64,000 nucleotides of DNA from Deltaproteobacteria bacterium RIFCSPHIGHO2_02_FULL_44_16. GTDB lineage: Bacteria; UBA10199; 2-02-FULL-44-16. Location of the stretch: positions 78,324 to 142,323 of the forward strand of contig MGRM01000028.1 of NCBI GenBank assembly GCA_001798185.1, read 5' to 3'. Position numbers and translations under genes: made by a program. Shown one piece after another: positions 53,188 through 61,423 of this stretch (the first letter of the stretch is position 1; each line of letters starts with the position of its first letter). Below the pieces are notes generated by a model. That model searched no databases and was not told the DNA's origin. It worked only from the letters and a program-made list of their open reading frames with translations.

Positions 53188-54141
53188 ATGAAACTCTATC
53201 TTGGTGAAGCGACGTCGATTGTCTTCAAAACCTTTCCCTATATTTTTCTCCGATTTCTGGTCTATGGGGCATTTGCAATCGGTTTTTTGGTCTACCTGGG
53301 TGTGGTGTATCTGATTGCAGAAGCACTTGCTGGACTTCATGAACATGCTCGACTTTTTGTCTGGGTGCTTGCGCTTGGTGCTTCCTATCCTTTGATTCGA
53401 TTGGCACAGGAATATCTTTTATATCTCGTGAAAGCAGGTCACCTCGCTGTGATCACGGAGTTGATTATGCATGGATCACTTCCTCAAGGGGTATCGCAAA
53501 CAACGTGGGGAAAAGAAGCAGTGAAAAAACGATTTGCCTCGACCTCAGCTCTCTTTCTCGTGGATCGATTGGTAGCTGGTGTTATTCGAACCCTCAATGG
53601 AGTCATGTGGCGCATCACCTCTTTTTTTGGAGTCATCCCAGGCGTTGCAGCGTTGACGAAAATTGGAACGACAGTGCTTCATTTTAGTTTGACCTACGTT
53701 GATGAAGCTATTCTCGCACGTAATTTCCTCCGAAAAGACGAGTCTATTTGGGAGAGTGCGCAAACAGGTCTGGTGCTCTATGCTCAGGCGTGGCGGGAAA
53801 TCTTGAAAACAGCGCTGGTGCTCGGAGCGATCTCGATGATTTTTCTTCCTGTCCTTTTTCTTCTTTTGCTCGGTCCTTTTTTAGCAGCTGGTTATGCTTT
53901 CCCTTCGATTAAGTTTCTTTTTGTTCTCGCTGCAATTTTTGGTGCGTATGTGATCAAAGCAGCTTTTCTCGATCCGTGGATGCTCACCAATATGATCCTG
54001 ACGTATGTGAGGACAACAGAAGGAATGGCGGTCAATCCTGAATGGAACGACAAACTGGCGTCTATGTCGAAAAAATTCCGAAAACTTCAGGAGAAAACTT
54101 CCACTGTTGCTCCGGTTGGAGAAACAGTTGTTGCTTCATGA
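53188..54141 (+). CDS. Integral membrane protein, function unknown
   Basis: A 317-residue protein with about six hydrophobic segments (for example FLRFLVYGAFAIGFLVYLGVVYLIAEAL, ALVLGAISMIFLPVLFLLLLGPFLAAGYAF, FLFVLAAIFGAYVIKAAFLDPWM) and a basic C-terminal tail. The start at 53188 follows AAAAGGGGGCGT; 19 residues upstream in frame are less likely. Tandem TFPYIFLRF and QAWREILKT parts look like amphipathic gating helices. No family recognised. It ends 16 bases before the distal ald repeat. Confidence 0.65.
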   Translation: MKLYLGEATSIVFKTFPYIFLRFLVYGAFAIGFLVYLGVVYLIAEALAGLHEHARLFVWVLALGASYPLIRLAQEYLLYLVKAGHLAVITELIMHGSLPQGVSQTTWGKEAVKKRFASTSALFLVDRLVAGVIRTLNGVMWRITSFFGVIPGVAALTKIGTTVLHFSLTYVDEAILARNFLRKDESIWESAQTGLVLYAQAWREILKTALVLGAISMIFLPVLFLLLLGPFLAAGYAFPSIKFLFVLAAIFGAYVIKAAFLDPWMLTNMILTYVRTTEGMAVNPEWNDKLASMSKKFRKLQEKTSTVAPVGETVVAS

Positions 54142-54157
54142 AAGTCATGATTATCTT

Positions 54158-54198
54158 AATTCCGGAAATAATTTCTCCAATACCGGAAGCGTCACTTT
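54158..54198. repeat. Direct repeat, distal copy of the ald 3' end
   Basis: 41 bases identical to 55468-55508. On the minus strand it reads as the last codons of alanine dehydrogenase (KVTLPVLEKLFPEL). Upstream of the identical block the reading continues as LQTKNG in place of LQTRNG, with mainly synonymous differences. Confidence 0.92.
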
Positions 54199-54221
54199 CC
54201 CATTTTTTGTCTGCAGATTTT

Positions 54222-55409
54222 TTAAAAAAGAGAACGGAGTTCTTGCCATGGAATACAGGTGATGTTTTTTTCGAGCTTAAAGGGTCGCGGAGTGCGGCAG
54301 ACAACATAACCATGTTTTGCTTCCTTATACTCCTCCAAAAAAAGGCGCATATGTTTGATATCTCGTTCACGAGGGGTTGCTGTCCATTTTACCTCGACAG
54401 GAATATATTCCATCTCCCTCTCCAAAACCCAATCGACTTCAGGGCCATCGTGATCTCTCCAAAACTTGAGTTTTGTATGAGGCGTCTCTAAACGCGCATA
54501 GCGTAAGAGTTCAAGACCAACATATTGCTCAAACAATTCGCCAAGTCGATGAGGTGAGAGTTTATATCCTTCGCCTGAAGCCACTCGACGTACGCCAAGA
54601 TCAAAAAAAAGAAAACGGGAAGATTTGGTCAGTTTTTTTCGGGAGGTACTTTTTGTGATAGGATCCACTCGTTCCATAATCAGACAATCTTGAAGCACTT
54701 CATAATAGGAGGAAATCGTTGCGTGTGTTGGTCCGAGTTCATTGGACAAAGCGCGATAACTGACAAGTTTTCCCGATTCGAGAGCGGCAAGTTCCAGAAA
54801 TCGTGCGAATGATCCGAGGTCGCGTACAAGAGCTTCTTGTCTCACTTCTTCTTCCAGATATGTTTCGACATAAGAGTTTAAATACATTTCTTTTTCATTT
54901 TTCTGTGAAAAGGAAGTGGCGAGTTGAGGGAGGCTTCCAAACAGCAGGTGCGATTCAATGTCCTGCGGATATTCTTTGTGCGTGAGGGGATCAAGATGGA
55001 GATAAACAACACGGCCCGGGAGTAAATTGATGTTTTTGCCCTTCTTCAATTTTCTGGCTGAGGAACCTGAAAGAATGAACTGAGCTCTGTTTTCGTCAAT
55101 TGCAAACTGAACCACATCAAGCAATGTCGGAACCTTTTGTACTTCATCTAAAATGATGAGCGGGTGTTTTTTTTTGATGTGCATCGCCTCTATTTCTTTC
55201 AGAAGCAATTCAGGATTTTTTTCGAAACGAATCCTTTCACTCGGAAGCAAAAAGTTAATGAACAGATCAGCGTCAAACATTTTAATGAGCGTTGATTTTC
55301 CTGTTTGTCGCGGACCAAGCAGCAAAATATTCTTTTTTTGCTTCAAGGAGGTATGGAGCACCTTATGAAGAGTGCGTGGGGTCAAATGATTGGTTTGTTC
55401 GCTATCCAT
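54222..55409 (-). CDS. AAA_14/DUF4143 ATPase with PD-(D/E)XK-like C-terminus (copy 2)
   Basis: A 395-residue P-loop ATPase related to copy 1. Walker A GPRQTGKST (32-40), Walker B LIILDEV (D88, E89), sensor FILSGSSARKLKKGK, winged helix GKLVSYRALSNELGPTHATISSYYEVLQD, and C-terminal EVD (D326) with VEVK (E339, K341), the spacing of a PD-(D/E)XK core. It starts 51 bases after the ald stop and its own stop is followed within 24 bases by the distal ald repeat. An inverted repeat overlaps the start codon. Confidence 0.9.
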   Translation of the reverse strand: MDSEQTNHLTPRTLHKVLHTSLKQKKNILLLGPRQTGKSTLIKMFDADLFINFLLPSERIRFEKNPELLLKEIEAMHIKKKHPLIILDEVQKVPTLLDVVQFAIDENRAQFILSGSSARKLKKGKNINLLPGRVVYLHLDPLTHKEYPQDIESHLLFGSLPQLATSFSQKNEKEMYLNSYVETYLEEEVRQEALVRDLGSFARFLELAALESGKLVSYRALSNELGPTHATISSYYEVLQDCLIMERVDPITKSTSRKKLTKSSRFLFFDLGVRRVASGEGYKLSPHRLGELFEQYVGLELLRYARLETPHTKLKFWRDHDGPEVDWVLEREMEYIPVEVKWTATPRERDIKHMRLFLEEYKEAKHGYVVCRTPRPFKLEKNITCIPWQELRSLF

Positions 55410-55429
55410 ATTCGACTAAAATGGATAGC
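55401..55429 (-). promoter_or_regulatory. Inverted repeat over the start codon of ATPase copy 2
   Basis: GCTATCCAT (55401-55409) and ATGGATAGC (55421-55429) are perfect 9-base complements 11 bases apart. The arm at 55401-55409 contains the ATG and the next two codons. A binding site here would block transcription or translation. No Shine-Dalgarno is seen in front of the ATG. Confidence 0.6.
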
Positions 55430-55460
55430 ATATAATCCAATAGAAATGCAAGGTCGAAGT

Positions 55461-56552
55461 TTAGGTCAATTCCGGAAATAATTTCTCCAATACCGGAAGC
55501 GTCACTTTTCCGTTTCGAGTTTGTAATCCCTTGGCAAGAGCGAGATCATTGTTGAGTGCTCGGTCAATTCCTTCATTCGCCAATTTCAAGAGATACGGTT
55601 CTGTTGCACTGGTGAGCGCTTCGGTTGAGGTGCGGGGCGTGAGGGCTGGCATGTTTGGGACGCAGTAGTGGATGACGCCTTCTTCGACGTATGTCGGTTC
55701 ATCGTGGGACGTAACGCGGGAGGTTTCAATACAACCGCCTTGGTCGATCGCGATATCGACAATCACGGAGTTCGACTCCATGCTTCTGACATGAGCGCGT
55801 GAGACAACATTTGGAGCGCGATCTCCAGCAACAAGAACGGCGCCAATCAAGAGGTCAGCTTTTGCAACCCATTCGGTCACCGTTTGAGGATTCGATTTCA
55901 CCGGTCTGATTTTTCCCTGATACGTTTTTTCAATGTATGCGAGTTTTTGATCATTAATATCGAGCACCACGGTTTCAGCGCCAAGTCCGGCCGCAATTTC
56001 CGCAGCGTTGAGTCCTGCATGTCCACCACCAAGAACCACAACGGTTCCTTTGCGCGTTCCTGGAACGCCGCCCAAAAGAAGACCTTTCCCTCCGTTATTT
56101 TTATGAAGGAGGGCTGCGCCTACCTGGGTGCCCACCCGACCTGCTACCTGACTCATGGGAGTGAGCAGTGGAAGAGAACCATCGTCGAGTTCGACGGTTT
56201 CATATCCGATGCTCAAAGTTTTTGAATGACAGAGTGCTTTGGCGAGTTGCGGAACGCTTGCTAAATGAAGATAGGTAAAAAGAACAAGGTCAGGGCGAAG
56301 AAAACGATATTCCCGCTCGAGTGGTTCTTTTACTTTGACGATGAGATTGGCTTGATTCCAGACCTCTTCGGCGGTGTGTTTAATCGTGGCACCAGCAGCG
56401 ACGTATTGCGCATCGTCGATGCCAGAGAGAATGCCGGCTTTTTGTTCCACCAAAACTTTGTGGCCAGCATCAGTTAATTTTTTCACCGTACGCGGCATAA
56501 CAGAGACGCGTGTCTCTTTAGTTTTAATTTCCTTTGGAATGCCGATGATCAT
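55461..56552 (-). CDS. ald: Alanine dehydrogenase
   Basis: NAD-dependent oxidative deamination of L-alanine to pyruvate and ammonia. 363 residues. Motifs: MIIGIPKEIKTKETRVSVMP, the catalytic K75 in IVKVKEP and H96 in FTYLHLAS (positions known from homologues), the NAD-binding VVVLGGGHAGLNAAEIAAGLGA, and VDIAIDQGGCIETS. AAAGGAGTT precedes the start. Its final 41 bases are repeated at 54158-54198. Confidence 0.97.
   Translation of the reverse strand: MIIGIPKEIKTKETRVSVMPRTVKKLTDAGHKVLVEQKAGILSGIDDAQYVAAGATIKHTAEEVWNQANLIVKVKEPLEREYRFLRPDLVLFTYLHLASVPQLAKALCHSKTLSIGYETVELDDGSLPLLTPMSQVAGRVGTQVGAALLHKNNGGKGLLLGGVPGTRKGTVVVLGGGHAGLNAAEIAAGLGAETVVLDINDQKLAYIEKTYQGKIRPVKSNPQTVTEWVAKADLLIGAVLVAGDRAPNVVSRAHVRSMESNSVIVDIAIDQGGCIETSRVTSHDEPTYVEEGVIHYCVPNMPALTPRTSTEALTSATEPYLLKLANEGIDRALNNDLALAKGLQTRNGKVTLPVLEKLFPELT
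55468..55508. repeat. Direct repeat, proximal copy: ald 3' end
   Basis: 41 bases within the ald 3' coding end (residues KVTLPVLEKLFPEL), identical to 54158-54198. The repeat stops seven bases short of the end of the ald gene. Confidence 0.92.
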
Positions 56553-56569
56553 GGGAACTCCTTTTGTAT

Positions 56570-56728
56570 GTAATCAACGGCTGCTTCGGATAAACTTTCT
56601 CGGGCCGCTCCGTTTCGGGTCAACCCGAAACGTTCGCTTAGCTTTCAGCAATTTTAATGTTAATCCCGTTTGTGAAAATTGCTTCGAGATACCCTGCGAA
56701 AACTTTATCCTCGCGCGCCGTTGATTAC
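56570..56728. repeat. 159-bp composite palindromic element
   Basis: The outer arms GTAATCAACGGC (56570-56581) and GCCGTTGATTAC (56717-56728) are perfect 12-bp complements. Inside are a 22-bp palindrome, CGTTTCGGGT-CA-ACCCGAAACG (56611-56632), and an AGCAATTTT/AAAATTGCT hairpin. It lies between divergent ald and the PHP lipoprotein and holds no gene. Confidence 0.8.
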
Positions 56729-56857
56729 TCTTCAATAAGTTGCCGATTTCTATGCATAATGAAGCGACAGGTCAATGACTCTCTGTGTCGAACGCGCTGC
56801 AGCGTGCACTCCCAGAAATTCCGCAACAATATCCAACAATTGGCGATAAGAAATCAC

Positions 56858-59800
56858 ATGAAGAAATTCTTTTATTTATCATTTATGTTTTTGTTGTTTT
56901 CTGCTTGCTCCACAGGTCTCGGGCGACCAGGTGAAGGAGTGTCGCCGGAGAATATCGGAACTCCAGAAACGCCATTCACGATCAAAGACAAGTCACAGCT
57001 CATCGGCGGACCGCTCGCTATCGGTCGAGTGGGAGATGTGCTTTTAGAGAACGATAAAATTCGCGTCATTATACAAAAGCCTGGGAAAAATGCGGGGCTC
57101 GGAAGTTTTGGGGGAACGATCATTGATGCGGATTTAGTACGAAGTGGAAAAGGTCAGGATCAGTTCGGCGAAATTCTTCCGATGGTCAATGTCGAGTGGA
57201 CCATTAATTATTACAACTATGAAATGCTCAGCTTGCCAGCAGAAAAGGGCCGCAAGGTCCTGAGAGCGTATGGTCGTATTGATGTGTATGATTATCTCGA
57301 TGTCGATTTTATTTCCGAACTTGCACAAGGAATCGCAGGACAAAAACTTGCATTCGCAAATCGTTTTGATGATCGACGCGATCCGTTTCAAATTTATGAT
57401 GACCTCAAGGGTGTCGATCCGGAAGTCATGACGGACTATACGTTAGAAGCAGGATCGCGTGTCGTGAAGATTGAAACCACGATTCGCAATCGTGGCGACA
57501 AAGAAGTGCGTATGCCGGTTGGTGAGTTTATCAATGGATCAGGTGCGCTTTCTACACTTGTTCCCGGTGTCGGTTTTTCGCCAGATTTTACGAAACAAGC
57601 TGCGTCGCACACGCCGGCCATTATCTATGCTGGTTTTGAAGGAGTTCCAGTTTCGTATGGATATTTCTATGACCCGCGCGAATTTCTCGATCCGGAAACA
57701 GGTGAGCCGATGCAAACGACGTCTGTGACGTTTGCGGGAGTCACGAGTGTGCTCTTGGGCGAAACATTTTTGAAAATTCTTCCTCTTGGAGATACGGGCA
57801 TTCCCGAAATTCATTTTTCAATTCCCCCCAGAAAAGAGCGCAAGTTCACGCGGTATTTTGTGGTGGGAGATGGATCTGCAGGTTCAGTGATGGATGTTGG
57901 GCTTGCGGTGTTGAAAATTCCAACGCGTCCGATTGTGGGAAGCGTGCACGACAGCAAGGGCAATCCAGTCGAAGGCGCGCTGGTCGCTCTTCGAAATAAA
58001 ACAGGAGCGACGGTGGTGACGTATCGAACGAATAAAGAGGGAAAATTTTCTGGCCAACTTCCGTCAGGAGATGATGCAATTTCACAAACATTTGGAAAAG
58101 GAATTTATGAAGCCGATGTCGAAAAATCGGGATATCATGCGAATGAAACCAACAAAGCAGGAGCATGTACTCCAGAAATGATTGATCTGACGACAGGCGC
58201 AACCGCACAAGTTCATTGCATCCTCGGTGATAAAGGTGTCATCGCATTTGAGGGACCGATCACTGATGCATCGACCGGAAAACCCATTGTTGCGCGACTC
58301 ACGATCGTTGGCGAAGATCCAAGTCCCAATGAGTCTCCCACCGGAGGAGTCTTTTACGATAACGATATGCTGATGCGTCCGTACGGTATCGTTGATATGA
58401 AATACATCACCATCAAGGGGACCGTCGGATTGACGGAGTCAAAAAGTTTTGAACTTGAGCCAGGAGTTTACACCTTTGTCTTCTCGCATGGCCCTGAATA
58501 TGCAGTCCATCAACAAGTGGTAGAAGTGGGTGTTGATCAGACCGTGACCATGAGTGGTATTGCGCTTTCTCGTGTCGTGGAAACACCCGGATACATTTCC
58601 GCAGATTTCCATCTGCATGCGATCAATAGTCCCGACTCATCCTTTAGCAATGAGTCGCGCGCACTTGCGGCGATTGGCGAAGGACTCGATATTCTTCAGT
58701 CATCAGATCACGATTTCTTAACGAACTATCAACCAGCACTTCAAAAACTGGTTTCTCTTGGGCTGATTACTGCTCGGAGCATTCAAACATCGATTGGAAA
58801 TGAAGTGACCCCGAATCAATATGGACATCTTCACGCGTTTCCACTTGAGCATGATCCAGAAGATGTCAACGGTGGCGCTGTCGATTGGAGCGCCTCGCCG
58901 CTTGATGAAGTTTCCACGGCTCCCGATTATGCGATGGGGCTTTCGGAGTTGATCAGCACACTTCGTGAAGATCCGGGCGAAGAGGTGATTCAGATGAATC
59001 ATATTGCCGATGTCACCGGCATTCCGATGGGTGCTGGTTGGGTGACTTCTCCCTTTTATGCAGAGAGTTTCGGGGTCAATGCGCTTTCCAGTTATGCCGA
59101 TCCCATTGAACGTCGCTTGCAAGTCGATGGCTTAAGCAGTCTTTTTCCGAAACCGTTTGGAATGAGTGATCTCGTGACCGCTGACTTTAATGCTGTGGAA
59201 TTGGTCGTCGGGGATCATTTGCAGAGCATGAATATTCTTTTTCACTCTGCGCTCCCCAGTTGGTTCAATCTCTTGAATCTCGGCGTACTCGTGACGGCAA
59301 CCGCAAACTCAGATAGTCATGCAGAAGCGAAAACACCGATCGGCATTCCGCGAAATTACATTGTGCATTCGGTTGACCCACGAGATGGTACGGGAAATTA
59401 TGGTGAGATTGAACTCGAAGAATATGCAGCGAATATTAATGCAGGAAAAGTAGTGATCTCTGCCGGTCCTTTTATCAAGGTTGTTGCGGGGACATCGCAG
59501 CAAGATACGTTTACGGTCGGAGATCTGGTTCCATCGCGCTCGGTAATCCTTGAGATCGAAGTCAAAGCGCCATCGTGGGCCTGGTTTGATACGATCGAAA
59601 TCTATATGAATACCGAGCCGCTCCCTGCGGATGATGTGACCCATGAACCGATGACAGGTACAGCCATTGATCCTGCCGTCTTTTATGATCCGTATCATCT
59701 GCCGCGCTATACCTATCAACCGACCCACAGTTTTCGTCTGCTCGATAGCAGTTTGAGAAATTGGAAAGAAGAAAATGGTGTCATTGTGGCGCAGGTGACA

Positions 59801-60076
59801 AAGCAGATTACGGTTGATGAAGATACGTGGATTGTGGTGATGGCGCGAGGAACGCGACTGACTGAAGGATATCGGTCTCTTTTCCCCATCGTGACGAATG
59901 TGACCTCAGAGAAGCTCGAAGAGCTTGATCCTGCTGATTTAAGTTCTGTTCATAGCGATTCACGCGTTGGCGCTCCTGCCTGGGGACTTACGAATCCCAT
60001 CTACCTTGACGCTGACGGCGATGGTGAGTTCAAAGCAAAATATGTTCGTGATGGAAGATCTCCATTATTGCCTTAA
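56858..60076 (+). CDS. PHP-domain (CehA/McbA-like) metal hydrolase lipoprotein
   Basis: A 1072-residue outer lipoprotein. The start at 56858 gives the signal MKKFFYLSFMFLLFSAC with lipidated C17; frame upstream to 56657 is in the palindromic element. A beta-rich N-terminal part is followed by a carboxypeptidase-regulatory-like Ig module (IVGSVHDSKGNPVEGALVAL, about residues 360-390), and a PHP-type metal hydrolase domain with ISADFHLHAINSPDSS (near 584), LDILQSSDHDFLT, IQMNHI and ATANSDSHAEAKTPIG (near 819). CehA-family proteins hydrolyse esters and phosphoesters. The C-terminus ends with an acidic DADGDGEFKAKY segment that may bind calcium. Substrate unknown. Confidence 0.87.
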   Translation: MKKFFYLSFMFLLFSACSTGLGRPGEGVSPENIGTPETPFTIKDKSQLIGGPLAIGRVGDVLLENDKIRVIIQKPGKNAGLGSFGGTIIDADLVRSGKGQDQFGEILPMVNVEWTINYYNYEMLSLPAEKGRKVLRAYGRIDVYDYLDVDFISELAQGIAGQKLAFANRFDDRRDPFQIYDDLKGVDPEVMTDYTLEAGSRVVKIETTIRNRGDKEVRMPVGEFINGSGALSTLVPGVGFSPDFTKQAASHTPAIIYAGFEGVPVSYGYFYDPREFLDPETGEPMQTTSVTFAGVTSVLLGETFLKILPLGDTGIPEIHFSIPPRKERKFTRYFVVGDGSAGSVMDVGLAVLKIPTRPIVGSVHDSKGNPVEGALVALRNKTGATVVTYRTNKEGKFSGQLPSGDDAISQTFGKGIYEADVEKSGYHANETNKAGACTPEMIDLTTGATAQVHCILGDKGVIAFEGPITDASTGKPIVARLTIVGEDPSPNESPTGGVFYDNDMLMRPYGIVDMKYITIKGTVGLTESKSFELEPGVYTFVFSHGPEYAVHQQVVEVGVDQTVTMSGIALSRVVETPGYISADFHLHAINSPDSSFSNESRALAAIGEGLDILQSSDHDFLTNYQPALQKLVSLGLITARSIQTSIGNEVTPNQYGHLHAFPLEHDPEDVNGGAVDWSASPLDEVSTAPDYAMGLSELISTLREDPGEEVIQMNHIADVTGIPMGAGWVTSPFYAESFGVNALSSYADPIERRLQVDGLSSLFPKPFGMSDLVTADFNAVELVVGDHLQSMNILFHSALPSWFNLLNLGVLVTATANSDSHAEAKTPIGIPRNYIVHSVDPRDGTGNYGEIELEEYAANINAGKVVISAGPFIKVVAGTSQQDTFTVGDLVPSRSVILEIEVKAPSWAWFDTIEIYMNTEPLPADDVTHEPMTGTAIDPAVFYDPYHLPRYTYQPTHSFRLLDSSLRNWKEENGVIVAQVTKQITVDEDTWIVVMARGTRLTEGYRSLFPIVTNVTSEKLEELDPADLSSVHSDSRVGAPAWGLTNPIYLDADGDGEFKAKYVRDGRSPLLP

Positions 60077-60080
60077 TATT

Positions 60081-61271
60081 TTATAACTGTGACAAAAAGA
60101 GACGTGCTGGAAGAATGCGAATCACACAACCGTTGATAGAAGATGGTGTCCAGTTTTTTGTCCCTTTGAAATGAAGTTGAAAGGCATGGGGAATGCGGAC
60201 GCGTTCGAGTAAGTACTTCACATTGGAATCGAGGGATTGCTCTTGCAATTTTACTTCGATCGCACACCAGGGTTTTCCAGATTTGAGCAAAATAAAATCA
60301 ACTTCGTGGCCGACGACATCTCTGAAATAACGAAGTTCCCATTTCTCCCCCGCGACATCGGTGCGCCAGTGAACAAACCTTAAAAGATGTAAGGCAACCA
60401 GATTTTCGAATCGAGCCGATTCATCTTCAACTCTTGCCCAATCCCAAAAATAGAGTTTTTGTTCCTTTTTGACCGCCTTGATGCGAGGGGCTCCAAATGG
60501 AGCTATCCTGAATACTGCATAGAGTTTTTCCAAGATCGTGAGCCAGTTTTTCACGGTTTCAAAAGCCACTTCGAGATCTTCTCGCAGGCTGTTGATCGAG
60601 AGTACAGAGCCAACTGTTATCGGGAGACGATCCAGAAGCAACTCGATTCTATCAAGTTCTTGAAGTCTTTCGAGTGTCCTGATTTCATCTCGCACAAGTC
60701 GAACACCGTAGGATAAACGCCATCGTGAAGCCTCCTGTTCAGAGGCTGAAAAGAGGGGTTCCGGGAAGCCTCCAAAGATCATCAGGTTTTGAAGTGCGTT
60801 CTGCATTTCAGCCTTATCTTTTACGTCACATGCAAGAAGATCGTTCAGTGAAGCGGGTACTTTTTTGTGTAAAAGTTCAGAGAGCGTAAAGGGGTGCAGA
60901 TGATGAGCATAATATCTTCCCTGCAATGAATCCCCTCCGTGACTGTAGGCGTGAAGCTTGGCGCTTCCAGTAACCAAAAACGCATGTTGGGGATGATGCT
61001 GGTCAAAATTTCCCTTAAGCCAGTTTTTCCAGCGACGATATTTGTGGATTTCATCCAGAATCCACAAGCGTGAGGCAGCATCAAGACTCCCTTCAAGAAT
61101 CTGTTTTCGGTGTTCATCGACGTCCCAATTATAGTAATGAGAAGTCCATCCGGTTTTTTTTGCGAGAGCCTTGGCAAGGGTTGTTTTACCGCACTGTCGT
61201 GGCCCAGCGATCATGACCATTTTTTTTTGAAGGTCTTTGAGAAGAACAGATTGGAGTTGACGGGGCAGCAT
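60081..61271 (-). CDS. AAA_14/DUF4143 ATPase with PD-(D/E)XK-like C-terminus (copy 3)
   Basis: A 396-residue P-loop ATPase of a different subgroup: Walker A GPRQCGKTT (23-31), Walker B LWILDEIHK, sensor FLVTGSAKLHAYSHGGDSLQGRYYAHHLHPFTLSEL, winged-helix region around INSLREDLEVAFETVKNWL, and the C-terminal EVD (D325) and IEVK (E339, K341). Convergent with the PHP lipoprotein and divergent from the SBBP gene. AGAGGGAT lies upstream of the start. No copy of a neighbour's 3' end is found around it, unlike copies 1 and 2. Confidence 0.9.
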   Translation of the reverse strand: MLPRQLQSVLLKDLQKKMVMIAGPRQCGKTTLAKALAKKTGWTSHYYNWDVDEHRKQILEGSLDAASRLWILDEIHKYRRWKNWLKGNFDQHHPQHAFLVTGSAKLHAYSHGGDSLQGRYYAHHLHPFTLSELLHKKVPASLNDLLACDVKDKAEMQNALQNLMIFGGFPEPLFSASEQEASRWRLSYGVRLVRDEIRTLERLQELDRIELLLDRLPITVGSVLSINSLREDLEVAFETVKNWLTILEKLYAVFRIAPFGAPRIKAVKKEQKLYFWDWARVEDESARFENLVALHLLRFVHWRTDVAGEKWELRYFRDVVGHEVDFILLKSGKPWCAIEVKLQEQSLDSNVKYLLERVRIPHAFQLHFKGTKNWTPSSINGCVIRILPARLFLSQL

Positions 61272-61301
61272 TTTTTTAGATCCCTCTCTAAAAAACTTCG
61301 A

Positions 61302-61329
61302 AGTATTTTAGAGTCATATCTAAAATACT
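61302..61329 (-). promoter_or_regulatory. Operator-like inverted repeat and promoter of ATPase copy 3
   Basis: Perfect 11-base arms AGTATTTTAGA (61302-61312) and TCTAAAATACT (61319-61329) separated by GTCATA. On the minus strand a TTGAGT and a TAAAAT 16 bases apart overlap the repeat, which is a plausible sigma-70 promoter under repression. Confidence 0.55.
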
Positions 61330-61423
61330 CAAATACCTTTAAAAGGCAATGAAAATGATTTGCTGCTTTTCCCCTCATTTTTTGGCACAATTCGTGCTCC
61401 TTTTTCTCTCTCGTGGAGGCAAC

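Larger units (their letters stand above)
54158..55508 (-). mobile_element. Putative ATPase cassette integrated at the ald 3' end
   Basis: A 1310-bp unit bounded by 41-bp perfect direct repeats of the ald 3' end, holding one AAA_14/DUF4143 gene (54222-55409) co-directional with ald and an inverted repeat at its start. The distal repeat is flanked by a synonymously diverged piece of ald coding sequence, as expected if the element carried its own gene-end copy. No recombinase is encoded. Mobility is inferred. Confidence 0.62.

Noticed and set aside
60077..61423. Direct repeats of a neighbouring gene's 3' end around ATPase copy 3
   Set aside because: I compared the end of the PHP lipoprotein gene with the region upstream of the ATPase and found no match; the gene is convergent rather than co-directional.
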